A stretch of 5,541 nt of DNA from CAZSVI01 sp964610205 (GTDB lineage: Bacteria > Bacillota > Clostridia > DSM-8532), in contig CAZSVI010000174.1 in the NCBI GenBank assembly GCA_964610205.1, positions 1-5,541 of the forward strand. Reading direction: 5' to 3'. Below are positions 1 through 4,806 of the stretch, one piece after another; position 1 is the first letter of the stretch, and each line of letters starts with the position of its first letter. The notes beneath the pieces are model-generated. The model did no database searches. It was not told where the DNA came from and saw nothing but the letters and a program-made list of their open reading frames with translations. The position numbers were made by a program, and so were the translations under genes.

Positions 1-769
1 GATCTTTAATACTGTGTGACACTTCATCCATATATTCAAGGTATTTTGTAATACATTGCTTTGAATCGGCGTATACCGCCAAATTGTATGTCAGCCCGAA
101 GTCATCGAAGTTTCCTTTTTCCATGGCCTGAATAAGATAATCATAAGCTATGTGCCCGCTTGAGTAATCACAATTGACATGAAATGTTTTCCTCCATTCA
201 TTGACGGCGTATTGCAAAGAATCCCGGAAGGCTTTTTCCATGTCAATGTCAACTCTATTCTTAAACAACTGGTAAAACAACATTGGCACTTCTGATTTCC
301 CCAGATTTTCATATAACAGGGGATCACATGGCCTTCCCGTGCATTCCTGTACAAAAAACACGCCGTCGGTATCATCGTACCCATAAATAACGCCAAATTC
401 CAATAAGCCGGTAGGCGCCCAGGCAACAACCGCTTGACCGTGATCGATTGATTGTCTGATTCTGTCAATTGCATCCTGTTGTATTTTAGGGAAGGTATTC
501 ATATTAATATCCATGACACAATAAATGTCAGTATGGATACCAATACGATCCATGGCCGCCAGATGCTCACTCATCCAGTCATATACCGTAACAGAACTTG
601 GGCATATATTCCTGTGCATAATAAAATGAAAACCTATTCCTGTCATACCCATTAATTGATATGTCTCACCCTCCCATAAACCCGCGGAACGAAGAACTCC
701 TTCAACACTTGAAATATAGCTGGTCCATGTCATTCCCATGCTAACATTATCCAGAATTTTTTTACCCAT
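1..769 (-). CDS. BtrH N-terminal/C39-like protein, partial (left edge)
   Basis: The frame is open for 256 codons from ATG at 767-769 to the window edge, so the C-terminus is missing. An AAGGAG site (779-784) lies nine bases upstream and fixes the start. The protein looks like the BtrH N-terminal family, whose fold is that of papain/C39 cysteine proteases; BtrH itself transfers an acyl chain from a carrier protein in butirosin synthesis. The best landmark is VVAWAPTGLLEFGVIYGYDD (residues 114-133), which matches the strand-GYDD core of C39-like folds. Where peptidases carry the catalytic His before the strand, this protein has Glu124, and I see no Cys in the N-terminal helix (residues 12-30), so peptidase activity is doubtful. 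A helical segment follows (about 176-250, including AYDYLIQAMEKGNFDDFGL). It lies 66 bp downstream of the WYL regulator gene and probably shares its transcript. The family call is from memory of motifs; substrate unknown. Confidence 0.7.
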   Translation of the reverse strand, partial: MGKKILDNVSMGMTWTSYISSVEGVLRSAGLWEGETYQLMGMTGIGFHFIMHRNICPSSVTVYDWMSEHLAAMDRIGIHTDIYCVMDINMNTFPKIQQDAIDRIRQSIDHGQAVVAWAPTGLLEFGVIYGYDDTDGVFFVQECTGRPCDPLLYENLGKSEVPMLFYQLFKNRVDIDMEKAFRDSLQYAVNEWRKTFHVNCDYSSGHIAYDYLIQAMEKGNFDDFGLTYNLAVYADSKQCITKYLEYMDEVSHSIKD

Positions 770-778
770 GATACAACA

Positions 779-784
779 CTCCTT
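779..784 (-). promoter_or_regulatory. Ribosome binding site of the BtrH-like gene
   Basis: AAGGAG on the minus strand sits about nine bases before the ATG at 769. It supports independent translation of the BtrH-like gene despite its probable cotranscription with the regulator. Confidence 0.75.
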
Positions 785-813
785 TTTTAATGATAAAGTT
801 ATTATATAAAACA

Positions 814-836
814 GGTATGCCGTATAATGTCGTACC
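814..836. promoter_or_regulatory. Imperfect palindrome, candidate WYL operator
   Basis: The 23-bp sequence begins GGTATG and ends CGTACC. Seven of its eleven symmetric base pairs match (GGTA, G, C and T against their partners). It overlaps the TAG stop of the WYL gene and lies in the 66-bp gap before the BtrH-like gene. A TATAAT-like box (801-808, minus strand) follows it. This would suit autoregulation or a second promoter, but the symmetry is modest and the role is inferred. Confidence 0.3.
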
Positions 837-1738
837 TAAAAATTATGTTCAAGAATTTTCCGGAGCCTGTCCTTTAATTTTTCTTTAAGCCAATTCGGAG
901 ACAGGATGGTAAAAGAATCGAAATGTGACAGCATGTGTGATAATAATTCTTCTGATGAGGTAAACTCCACCGTATACAGATAACCTTGTTCATTTTGAAG
1001 AGAAGATTTTAATTTTCCGAAATCAATTGTTTTGTCCGACCGTATTTTGCATTTATATGCGGATTTATAACTAAAATGGGTATCTTCTTTGTAATCGCTT
1101 TCCTGAAAATATTGAACAATGGAAAAAGCGGTATCCGTCGGTTCAACGGAAAGGATTCTGTCCAGACGTAGTACACGCAGTTCATTTCTTAAGGTACAAA
1201 AGCCAACAATATAATACTGTTGATTCCTGTTGAACAATTTATACGGATGAAACACCCGCAGGGATTTCTTATTATTATTGTTCATATACCGGACTTCTAT
1301 GGCAATATGATTTTCAATGGCCTTTTTCATAAGGCTAAAAATATTCACAACCTTCGTGTTTACCGGAAAAACAGGCAATGACATATGGGAGCCGCCGGGC
1401 GCCTGCTCAAGATCGGCAAGTCGTGTGAATAGTTCCGCCAGACGGACAGCCTGGGTATTTTTCATAACCATGTATTGATCTGCGAGGAATTTCAAGTTTA
1501 TTTTCTCTTCTTCGGATATAAAGCAAAGAGGGAGAGAAAAAACAGCATTCGAATAGTAGTATCCGTTTTTTACCGCAGCGTATTCGACAGGGGCTCCCAT
1601 GGAGTATCGAAGGTATTCAATATCCCTGGAAGCCTGCCGGCTGGAGATTTCAAAATGTTCTGCAATTAAACGGCAGTTTGGAAAACGGTTTGCCCTGATC
1701 TGTGCGTCAATCCAGTGGATTCGATGCAGGTTGCTCAA
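836..1738 (-). CDS. WYL-domain transcriptional regulator (YafY-like)
   Basis: This 300-aa protein has the usual length and order of single-gene WYL regulators. A winged helix-turn-helix spans residues about 4-65 (ISSRQASRDIEYLR is the recognition region). The WYL domain spans about 133-205, with HPYKLFNRNQQYYIVGF and ELRVLRLDRI; the name-giving WYL is YYI here. A C-terminal WCX-like domain covers about 225-300. WYL domains bind small ligands or nucleic acid and switch DNA binding. I chose TTG at 1736-1738 because GGAG lies eight bases upstream and the product then begins MSNLHRIHWIDAQIRA, as relatives do; the GTG nine bases earlier overlaps the ribosome site. The TTG overlaps the stop of a 29-codon ORF (TTGA), suggesting translational coupling. 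It precedes a BtrH-like gene and probably controls this operon; the ligand is unknown. Confidence 0.9.
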   Translation of the reverse strand: MSNLHRIHWIDAQIRANRFPNCRLIAEHFEISSRQASRDIEYLRYSMGAPVEYAAVKNGYYYSNAVFSLPLCFISEEEKINLKFLADQYMVMKNTQAVRLAELFTRLADLEQAPGGSHMSLPVFPVNTKVVNIFSLMKKAIENHIAIEVRYMNNNNKKSLRVFHPYKLFNRNQQYYIVGFCTLRNELRVLRLDRILSVEPTDTAFSIVQYFQESDYKEDTHFSYKSAYKCKIRSDKTIDFGKLKSSLQNEQGYLYTVEFTSSEELLSHMLSHFDSFTILSPNWLKEKLKDRLRKILEHNF

Positions 1739-1824
1739 ATCAAACACTCCTTTCTTGAACGATATTTGTTAAGTATACAAATCAGGCATTTCACTAAAGT
1801 CCCTTTTTTACTATTATCAGCCAT
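1735..1824 (-). CDS. 29-aa micro-ORF, coupled leader of the WYL gene
   Basis: ATG (1822-1824) follows AAGGAG (1833-1838) by eight bases, and the frame runs 29 codons to TGA (1735-1737). The product starts MADNSKKGTLVKCLICIL and continues NKYRSRKECLI. It is basic, with three cysteines and a short hydrophobic core. The stop overlaps the TTG start of the WYL gene in the sequence TTGA, and the ribosome site of the WYL gene lies inside the last codons of this ORF. This arrangement is seen in translational coupling. The peptide could be a real small protein, a leader peptide that sets regulator expression, or the stump of an older regulator N-terminus: its start loosely recalls helix-turn-helix openings in other WYL proteins. 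I recognise no family. The ribosome site and overlap are seen directly; the role is inferred. Confidence 0.5.
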   Translation of the reverse strand: MADNSKKGTLVKCLICILNKYRSRKECLI

Positions 1825-1861
1825 TAGTTGGTCTCCTTATTGATACTGTTTTCCATCTTTA

Positions 1862-1890
1862 ATCTTAAATCAAAAAAAGGAAATAATCAA
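1862..1890 (-). promoter_or_regulatory. Sigma-A-like promoter of the micro-ORF/WYL/BtrH-like operon
   Basis: On the minus strand a -35 TTGATT (1885-1890) and a -10 TAAGAT (1862-1867) are separated by exactly 17 bp. The spacer is T-rich. Transcription would begin near 1855, leaving a leader of about 30 bases before the micro-ORF, with its AAGGAG site correctly placed. Confidence 0.55.
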
Positions 1891-1913
1891 CGATTGAACT
1901 CAGCCAGTGTGCA

Positions 1914-2120
1914 GACCACTATATTACTAAGCCGGTTAGTCCGCTGCTACGCCTGACCTTTGAAAATGTCAACCTCGGTTCGGCACCGCTACTCCTGATG
2001 AGCGGAGTGATTATCGCATATGGTGTTTCGCTTGAAGGCATAACACTGACATTTCCGTTGCTTTTGGGCTACTCCGTGATTTGTTCCTTATTTTCTATTT
2101 ATTTTCTCAAAGCTGCCGCA
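1914..2120 (+). pseudogene. ABC-2 type permease, C-terminal fragment
   Basis: The plus frame is open from 1887 to beyond 2120 but has no N-terminal region and no start with a ribosome site. The readable part, KPVSPLLRLTFENVNLGSAP, resembles the 'RPVSPLL...NLG' stretch of ABC-2 family permeases (the former DUF990 group). Two hydrophobic spans follow (APLLLMSGVIIAYGV and LTFPLLLGYSVICSLFSIYF). Such proteins form the membrane channel of exporters. The frame continues past about 2120 only as antisense of the VirB6-like remnant, so a rearrangement breakpoint lies near 2105-2120. An ATG at 1998 lies within the fragment and has no ribosome site. The family call is from motif memory and moderately sure; that it is a fragment is clear. 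Confidence 0.5.
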
Positions 2121-2323
2121 GGTTCTGACTACCCCGATGACAAAAACAGTACCCGCAGCCCAAGGCCTATGGCTTGTAATGCGCCATGTATATTGACAAT
2201 AACATTCCAGATGCCACCTCCCTTGAACTGCATAGGCGATTGGGATACAAGCTGCCAAATCTCAGAAAGCTTGTCGTTCCATATTTTCAAAGTGTTATTT
2301 AAATTGTCGATCACCCAGTTACC
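2106..2323 (-). pseudogene. VirB6/TrbL-like conjugation protein, N-terminal fragment, frameshifted
   Basis: Read on the minus strand, NLNNTLKIWNDKLSEIW, SPMQFKGGGIWNVIVN and HGALQAIGLGLRVLF match, from memory, the N-terminus of VirB6-like membrane proteins of Gram-positive integrative conjugative elements, which form the inner-membrane channel of type IV secretion. The frame stops at TAG (2129-2131), but the next frame carries the expected continuation VFVIGVVRTCGSFEKI (2103-2147). A single-base change in the A/T run at 2142-2147 therefore broke the gene. Homology ends near 2105, so most of the membrane region is gone. The fragment is joined in frame to a ferredoxin remnant upstream. No other conjugation gene is seen nearby, so this is a relic of a lost element. 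Confidence 0.6.
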
Positions 2324-2352
2324 GCTTGACATATATCCACTTGTGACATGTT

Positions 2353-2656
2353 TCAGAGAAACATTGTCTTTGGACTGGCATTTTTCGACAGATTCCCGAA
2401 CTGCCCGCAGATCTTCTTCTCCTTCCGGTGTTTTTTTGACTACGGCTTTGGCCTCTTTCATTTCATAATATTCGGGAAACAGCTTCACATAGAGTCCGCA
2501 CCCAATGCAATAGTCTTCCCTAATTTCCAGCAATTCTGCCTTGTTTGACTCTGACGGTAAATCCTTCTTCTTTACAAGCACACCGGTGATATAAGCCATG
2601 CGATAATCATGCATTATTAAAGAGCTATCTTGAACATGTATCTGATCACGCGACAA
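2353..2656 (-). pseudogene. Single [4Fe-4S] ferredoxin remnant fused in frame to the VirB6-like fragment
   Basis: A stop-free 175-codon frame runs from TTG at 2656 to TAG at 2129. Residues about 43-101 align with clostridial one-cluster ferredoxins: the first cluster-binding stretch is YCIGCGLYVKLFPE and the last is VEKCQ. Cys50, Cys53 and Cys93 remain, but the third and fourth ligands of the usual CxxCxxCxxxCP pattern (as far as the pattern can be placed) are Tyr56 and Phe60, so a cluster cannot be held normally. Residues 1-42 match nothing I know, and residues from about 112 are the VirB6-like fragment. No Shine-Dalgarno precedes the TTG at 2656 or the ATG at codon 15. This is best read as a chimera formed by deletion between two dead genes; a translated fusion is possible but unlikely. 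Confidence 0.55.
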
Positions 2657-2772
2657 TTCTGGGGGATCGAATTAGGCATTATGTAAACAAAGCAATACGA
2701 GAAAGTATTATAAGTTATCTTAAATATGAACAAAAAAACAAAAATCAAATCGTATCAGGATTCAGAATATAG
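2597..2772 (+). other. Unassigned open frame, possible gene tail
   Basis: A plus frame of about 57 codons without a start ends at TAG (2770-2772). It reads HALLKSYLEHVSDHATILGD and RIRHYVNKAIRESIISYLKY, which has helix-like composition and ordinary codon choice. It overlaps the first 20 codons of the ferredoxin chimera on the other strand, and at most one of the two is genuine there. I do not recognise it. The remainder, 2773-2841, shows nothing further. Confidence 0.2.
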
Positions 2773-2841
2773 CCTCATAAGGACCATATGTTGACAGGTG
2801 ATTGGACCGGGCATAGAGAATGCCATTTGTACTGATTTCTA

Positions 2842-3060
2842 TTACAAATCCGGGTGCTTCAAGTGGTTTTCATGTCTATTGCGGAGTTCCATCATGTATA
2901 GGAATGCACCAAACAGTGGAAATATAACATCAAAAACAAATACAACACATGTGGAGAGAATGGGAATCCATCCGGAACGCTCTACCAGCTTGCAATATAC
3001 AATTTTGAATCGCAATTCCGCTAACCCTACATTGTTTGAATGTTGGAAATTGTTTAAAGT
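2842..3060 (-). pseudogene. Membrane-protein C-terminal fragment, unrecognised
   Basis: A minus-strand frame of about 72 codons is open from 3060 to tandem stops TAA TAG (2839-2844). It has no ATG in a start position and no convincing ribosome site. It reads VGLAELRFKIVYCKLVERSG, then a hydrophobic stretch WIPILSTCVVFVFDVIFPLF and GAFLYMMELRNRHENH. That pattern is one long or two short membrane spans with a charged tail, typical of a real coding sequence. Upstream the frame hits a stop just before the group II intron domain V (3071), so the N-terminal part appears removed at about 3060-3070. Plus-strand frames over the same stretch look less protein-like. I cannot name the family. Confidence 0.4.
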
Positions 3061-3070
3061 GTGTTAGTGG

Positions 3071-3145
3071 GAGCCGGATGAGTCGAGAGGTTTACGTCCG
3101 GTTCCAAGAGGGCTTGAGGGTGAAATTCCTTCGGGCTACCCACCC
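3071..3145 (+). ncRNA. Group II intron 3' end: domains V and VI
   Basis: Bases 3071-3104 form a textbook 34-nt domain V. GAGCCGGAT pairs with GTCCGGTTC over nine pairs, a two-base AC bulge follows (3094-3095), five pairs lie above it, and the loop is GAGA, a GNRA tetraloop. The catalytic AGC triad is at 3072-3074. Domain VI follows as a hairpin, 3110-3120 with 3128-3139, leaving A3138 bulged as the expected branch-point adenosine. The 3' splice site should fall near 3143-3148. Domains I-IV, the 5' GTGYG end and the reverse transcriptase/maturase are not found upstream, where a gene fragment occupies 2842-3060. This is therefore a truncated, inactive copy; trans-splicing is not suggested by anything seen. 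Confidence 0.88.
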
Positions 3146-3270
3146 CATAAATTCTATTATATACAATATTCTAGGAGATTTCAAATTCCCAAAAAAATTT
3201 TTGAGTTATGGTAAACCTTATACTTGAACATGCATAGTATATATCGAGTCGGGAAACAGCGAGGAAAGAA

Positions 3271-3276
3271 GAGGTG
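3271..3276 (+). promoter_or_regulatory. Ribosome binding site of the 114-aa charged protein
   Basis: GAGGTG lies seven bases before ATG 3284 and supports that start. Upstream, CATAGTATA (about 3234) loosely resembles the -10 of sporulation sigma E/K promoters, but no matching -35 is convincing. Confidence 0.6.
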
Positions 3277-3283
3277 AATAAAG

Positions 3284-3628
3284 ATGATTGAATTCGACTA
3301 TGATGAACTGAAAAATCAATTAAAAGCTGAACTGAAAACGGAATTGAAAAACGAACTGGATTCGGATCAGGATGTTAAGTTTGAAGAAGACGAAAAACAT
3401 TTGCAAAAACAAACTAACAAACAAATTAATTACAATTGCCTGACACAAAAACAAAATCAAGGACAAAAGGCTGAAAGCGATGCCGATAATGAATCAGATA
3501 GTGAGGCGAAAGTTGAGGCTGAAATTAAGACAAAAATAAAAAATAAAGCAGATTCCGACAGTAAGGCAAAAGTTGAAAGTGATACAGAAGCTAAAGTAGA
3601 ACCTGAAAAAAAGAATAAGTATTATTAA
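3284..3628 (+). CDS. Highly charged, repetitive, probably disordered 114-aa protein
   Basis: ATG follows GAGGTG by seven bases; the frame ends at TAA 3626-3628. The product has no signal peptide, no membrane span and one cysteine (Cys52). Asp, Glu and Lys make up 50 of 114 residues. Residues 8-26 repeat an ELK unit (LKAELKTELKNEL) and should form a charged helix. Residues 35-62 are Gln/Asn/Lys-rich. Residues 63-109 carry repeats around AKVE (SEAKVEAE, SKAKVESD, TEAKVEPE). The protein is therefore probably disordered with a helical N-terminus. The next gene, 168 bp downstream on the same strand, also encodes a protein with a Gln/Asn/Glu-rich disordered start, so the two may work together. Spore or stress roles are common for such proteins in clostridia, but nothing here proves one. 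I do not recognise a family. Confidence 0.65.
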   Translation: MIEFDYDELKNQLKAELKTELKNELDSDQDVKFEEDEKHLQKQTNKQINYNCLTQKQNQGQKAESDADNESDSEAKVEAEIKTKIKNKADSDSKAKVESDTEAKVEPEKKNKYY

Positions 3629-3637
3629 CAATGAAAG

Positions 3638-3682
3638 AGTAGTGGGATGATAAAATGAGGGTACCCTACTAAGCCCACTATT
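3638..3682 (+). terminator. Hairpin between the two plus-strand genes, possible terminator/attenuator
   Basis: AGTAGTGGG (3638-3646) pairs with CCCACTATT (3674-3682) through eight or nine pairs counting G-T. The self-complementary GGGTACCC (3659-3666) sits in the loop, and CTACT (3665-3669) can compete for AGTAG. The following sequence is only moderately T-rich, so termination may be partial. The two alternative pairings could allow attenuation, which is inference. Confidence 0.4.
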
Positions 3683-3796
3683 CTTACTTATTCAAAATTT
3701 TCGCTTGTACTGTTTTCATAAGTTTCATAGACTTTATAATGAAACCCTGAAGTTCATAAAGATGTGAAACATGGCATTTTAGGAGGGGATAAGAAA

Positions 3797-4219
3797 TTGG
3801 AAAAGGAAATGGATAATCAAAAGGAAAAGGTCACGACGGAACGAGAAAGCATCCAATTCAACTCACAGGACCTGGATCAGGAACAAAATATGAATATGAA
3901 CCCCATGCAACTTAACACACAAAATGTTCACGTTTTTGTAATGAATGAAAAAAATGATTATTCCAGTAGAATTACCGGTATTACATATAATAAAAAAACA
4001 AAAAACATTATAAAAGATGTGGAGATATTATTATTCTTCGGGTATGAAAGCATTAACCCTGTATGTAAAGAAAGAACAGATTTGAACGGAAACTTCACAA
4101 TTGCCGATTTGCCTCCCGGATTTTATACCATCGTTGCAAAATGGGGAGATTCACATAGCCAGTTACAACAGGTAAAGCTTCTTCCGGGGCAAACCGTTTT
4201 CCATACAATCAATCTGTAG
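3797..4219 (+). CDS. Carboxypeptidase-regulatory-like domain protein with disordered N-terminus
   Basis: I place the start at TTG 3797 because AGGAGGGG (3781-3788) lies eight bases before it. The in-frame GTG at 3764 has no ribosome site, and ATG 3809 is too far from one. The 140-aa product has no signal peptide. Residues 1-45 are Gln/Asn/Glu/Met-rich and probably disordered. Residues about 57-140 form a single carboxypeptidase-regulatory-like (CarboxypepD_reg/Cna-B type) beta-sandwich: TGITYNKKTKNIIKDVEIL, then ERTDLNGNFTIADLPPGFYT and LLPGQTVFHTINL. The T-D-x-N-G-x-F and LPPGxYT motifs are the hallmark. Such domains usually serve as structural or binding modules, often repeated in surface proteins; here a single copy without an export signal suggests an intracellular, perhaps spore-associated, assembly role (inference). 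A TATAAT at 3735-3740 could be its own -10. Confidence 0.75.
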   Translation: MEKEMDNQKEKVTTERESIQFNSQDLDQEQNMNMNPMQLNTQNVHVFVMNEKNDYSSRITGITYNKKTKNIIKDVEILLFFGYESINPVCKERTDLNGNFTIADLPPGFYTIVAKWGDSHSQLQQVKLLPGQTVFHTINL

Positions 4220-4258
4220 AAAAGTTTAATCTTTAAGTAAACGTACTAATAAAACAAG

Positions 4259-4300
4259 TGGGCAATCAAGCGACTGCCCAGTAGATTACCTGTTCTTTTT
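4259..4300. terminator. Bidirectional intrinsic terminator
   Basis: TGGGCA (4259-4264) pairs perfectly with TGCCCA (4275-4280). Downstream on the plus strand comes TGTTCTTTTT (4291-4300); downstream on the minus strand comes CTTGTTTTATT. It lies between the convergent end of the carboxypeptidase-regulatory-like gene (stop 4219) and a minus-strand gene tail (stop 4286), and so can serve both. Confidence 0.6.
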
Positions 4301-4394
4301 ATAGTCATGATATAATTTATCAATTGACCTGTCATAAGTTTTTTCTCCAACCTTTGAAAAGAAACAACCGGGAACTTCTCCCATCCCGCGATGG
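4286..4394 (-). pseudogene. Gene tail cut off by an IS-like end, unrecognised
   Basis: The minus-strand frame reads RGMGEVPGCFFSKVGEKTYD then RSIDKLYHDYKKNR before TAA (4286-4288), a convincing soluble C-terminus that runs straight into a terminator. Coding-like sequence ends exactly where the IS-type end TGTAGATTCTC begins (4395 on the plus strand), and the frame meets a stop inside the repeats. The tail therefore looks truncated by insertion or by an IS-mediated deletion. The rest of the gene is not found on the other side of the repeats. I do not know the family. Confidence 0.45.
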
Positions 4395-4540
4395 TGTAGA
4401 TTCTCAAATTAATCTATCATAAATTCTCAGATTAATACCGTACACTTTCAGAGTAAAAAGAGCAAAAATATCAAATACCAAGAGCATTCAGGTATCCGCA
4501 TTATAAAATTAAAATAGTATACAGATTCTCAAATTAAAAT
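4395..4540 (+). mobile_element. Solo insertion-sequence end with phased repeats (IS21-like)
   Basis: Four related 13-base copies lie in the same orientation: TTCTCAAATTAAT (4401-4413), TTCTCAGATTAAT (4424-4436), a weaker TTTCAGAGTAAAA (4446-4458) and TTCTCAAATTAAA (4526-4538). The first three are spaced 22-23 bases, two helical turns. The block starts with TG (4395), directly at a broken gene. IS21-family elements have TG...CA ends with several internal repeats that bind transposase, so this fits one end of such an element. No istA or istB sequence is present, so only a relic remains. The family assignment is an inference; the repeats are seen directly. Confidence 0.45.
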
Positions 4541-4543
4541 CGG

Positions 4544-4571
4544 AAAAAGGGACATGCCCTTGGCACATCCC
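4544..4571 (-). terminator. Intrinsic terminator of the 61-aa minus-strand ORF
   Basis: On the minus strand GGGATGTGCC, loop AAG, GGCATGTCCC is followed by TTTTT (4544-4548). The stem has eight pairs with a two-base internal mismatch and begins two bases after the TGA stop at 4574-4576. This is a well-formed Rho-independent terminator. Confidence 0.75.
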
Positions 4572-4573
4572 TA

Positions 4574-4759
4574 TCATACTGCAATCGTCACAAGAGTGTC
4601 AATTGATATCCAGACAAAATCCCGTCTTTTCACGATCTGCCGGATAGTCCAGAATATATCCTCATGCCTGGCATCCTGCAGGGAATCCACCATATCCCGT
4701 AGTACCCTGGCCACACAACCGTTTGCTACAGGGAACAATAAACCTTCTTTGCCCCCCAA
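4574..4759 (-). CDS. Small 61-aa ORF or gene tail, unrecognised
   Basis: The frame begins after TAG and could start at TTG 4757-4759; it ends at TGA 4574-4576 right before a good terminator. The product contains GKEGLLFPVANGCVARVLRD, MVDSLQDARHEDIFWTIRQI and VKRRDFVWISIDTLVTIAV. That is a mostly helical, soluble pattern with coherent codon use. No Shine-Dalgarno is seen before TTG. A TTGACA (4800-4805, minus strand) lies upstream, but no good -10 stands 17 bases from it. With a terminator and no clear start, the most likely reading is the C-terminal end of a gene whose front was lost, though a small intact gene is possible. The plus-strand frame over the same bases is a shadow. I recognise no family. 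Confidence 0.4.
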   Translation of the reverse strand: MGGKEGLLFPVANGCVARVLRDMVDSLQDARHEDIFWTIRQIVKRRDFVWISIDTLVTIAV

Positions 4760-4779
4760 ATATATCGCTGCCTAATTAT

Positions 4780-4794
4780 TAACATATAATGTTA
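4780..4794. repeat. Perfect inverted repeat TAACAT-ATA-ATGTTA
   Basis: Two six-base arms, TAACAT and ATGTTA, flank ATA. The site lies just after a minus-strand TTGACA (4800-4805), where an operator could block a promoter. In such AT-rich DNA a chance palindrome of this size is also quite possible. Confidence 0.35.
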
Positions 4795-4806
4795 TTGTAT
4801 GTCAAC

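Noticed and set aside
148..474. Minus-strand open frame of 108 codons
   Set aside because: It overlaps the BtrH-like gene in another frame on the same strand; that gene has the ribosome site and the family motifs.
452..655. Plus-strand open frame of 67 codons
   Set aside because: It is antisense to the BtrH-like gene and has no ribosome site.
1475..1669. Plus-strand open frame of 64 codons
   Set aside because: It is the antisense shadow of the helix-turn-helix part of the WYL gene.
1998..2468. Plus-strand ORF of 156 codons as one gene
   Set aside because: Only its first 40 codons are permease-like; the rest is antisense to the VirB6-like and ferredoxin remnants, and the ATG lies inside a membrane span with no ribosome site.
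2348..2548. Plus-strand open frame of 66 codons
   Set aside because: Antisense shadow of the ferredoxin remnant.
2851..2910. Plus-strand peptide HVYCGVPSC, resembling a carboxymuconolactone decarboxylase motif
   Set aside because: The match is very short, other family motifs are absent, and the opposite strand codes more convincingly.
2798..3067. Plus-strand ORF of 89 codons
   Set aside because: GTG start without a ribosome site; the minus-strand membrane-protein frame over the same bases is much more protein-like.
3036..3227. Plus-strand ORF of 63 codons
   Set aside because: It reads through intron domains V and VI, which are structural RNA.
4395..4540. Repeats considered as a CRISPR array
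   Set aside because: Copies are only 13 bases, diverged and irregularly spaced; no spacers or cas genes are present.
4554..4775. Plus-strand ORF of 73 codons
   Set aside because: It starts inside the terminator stem and is antisense to the 61-aa ORF.
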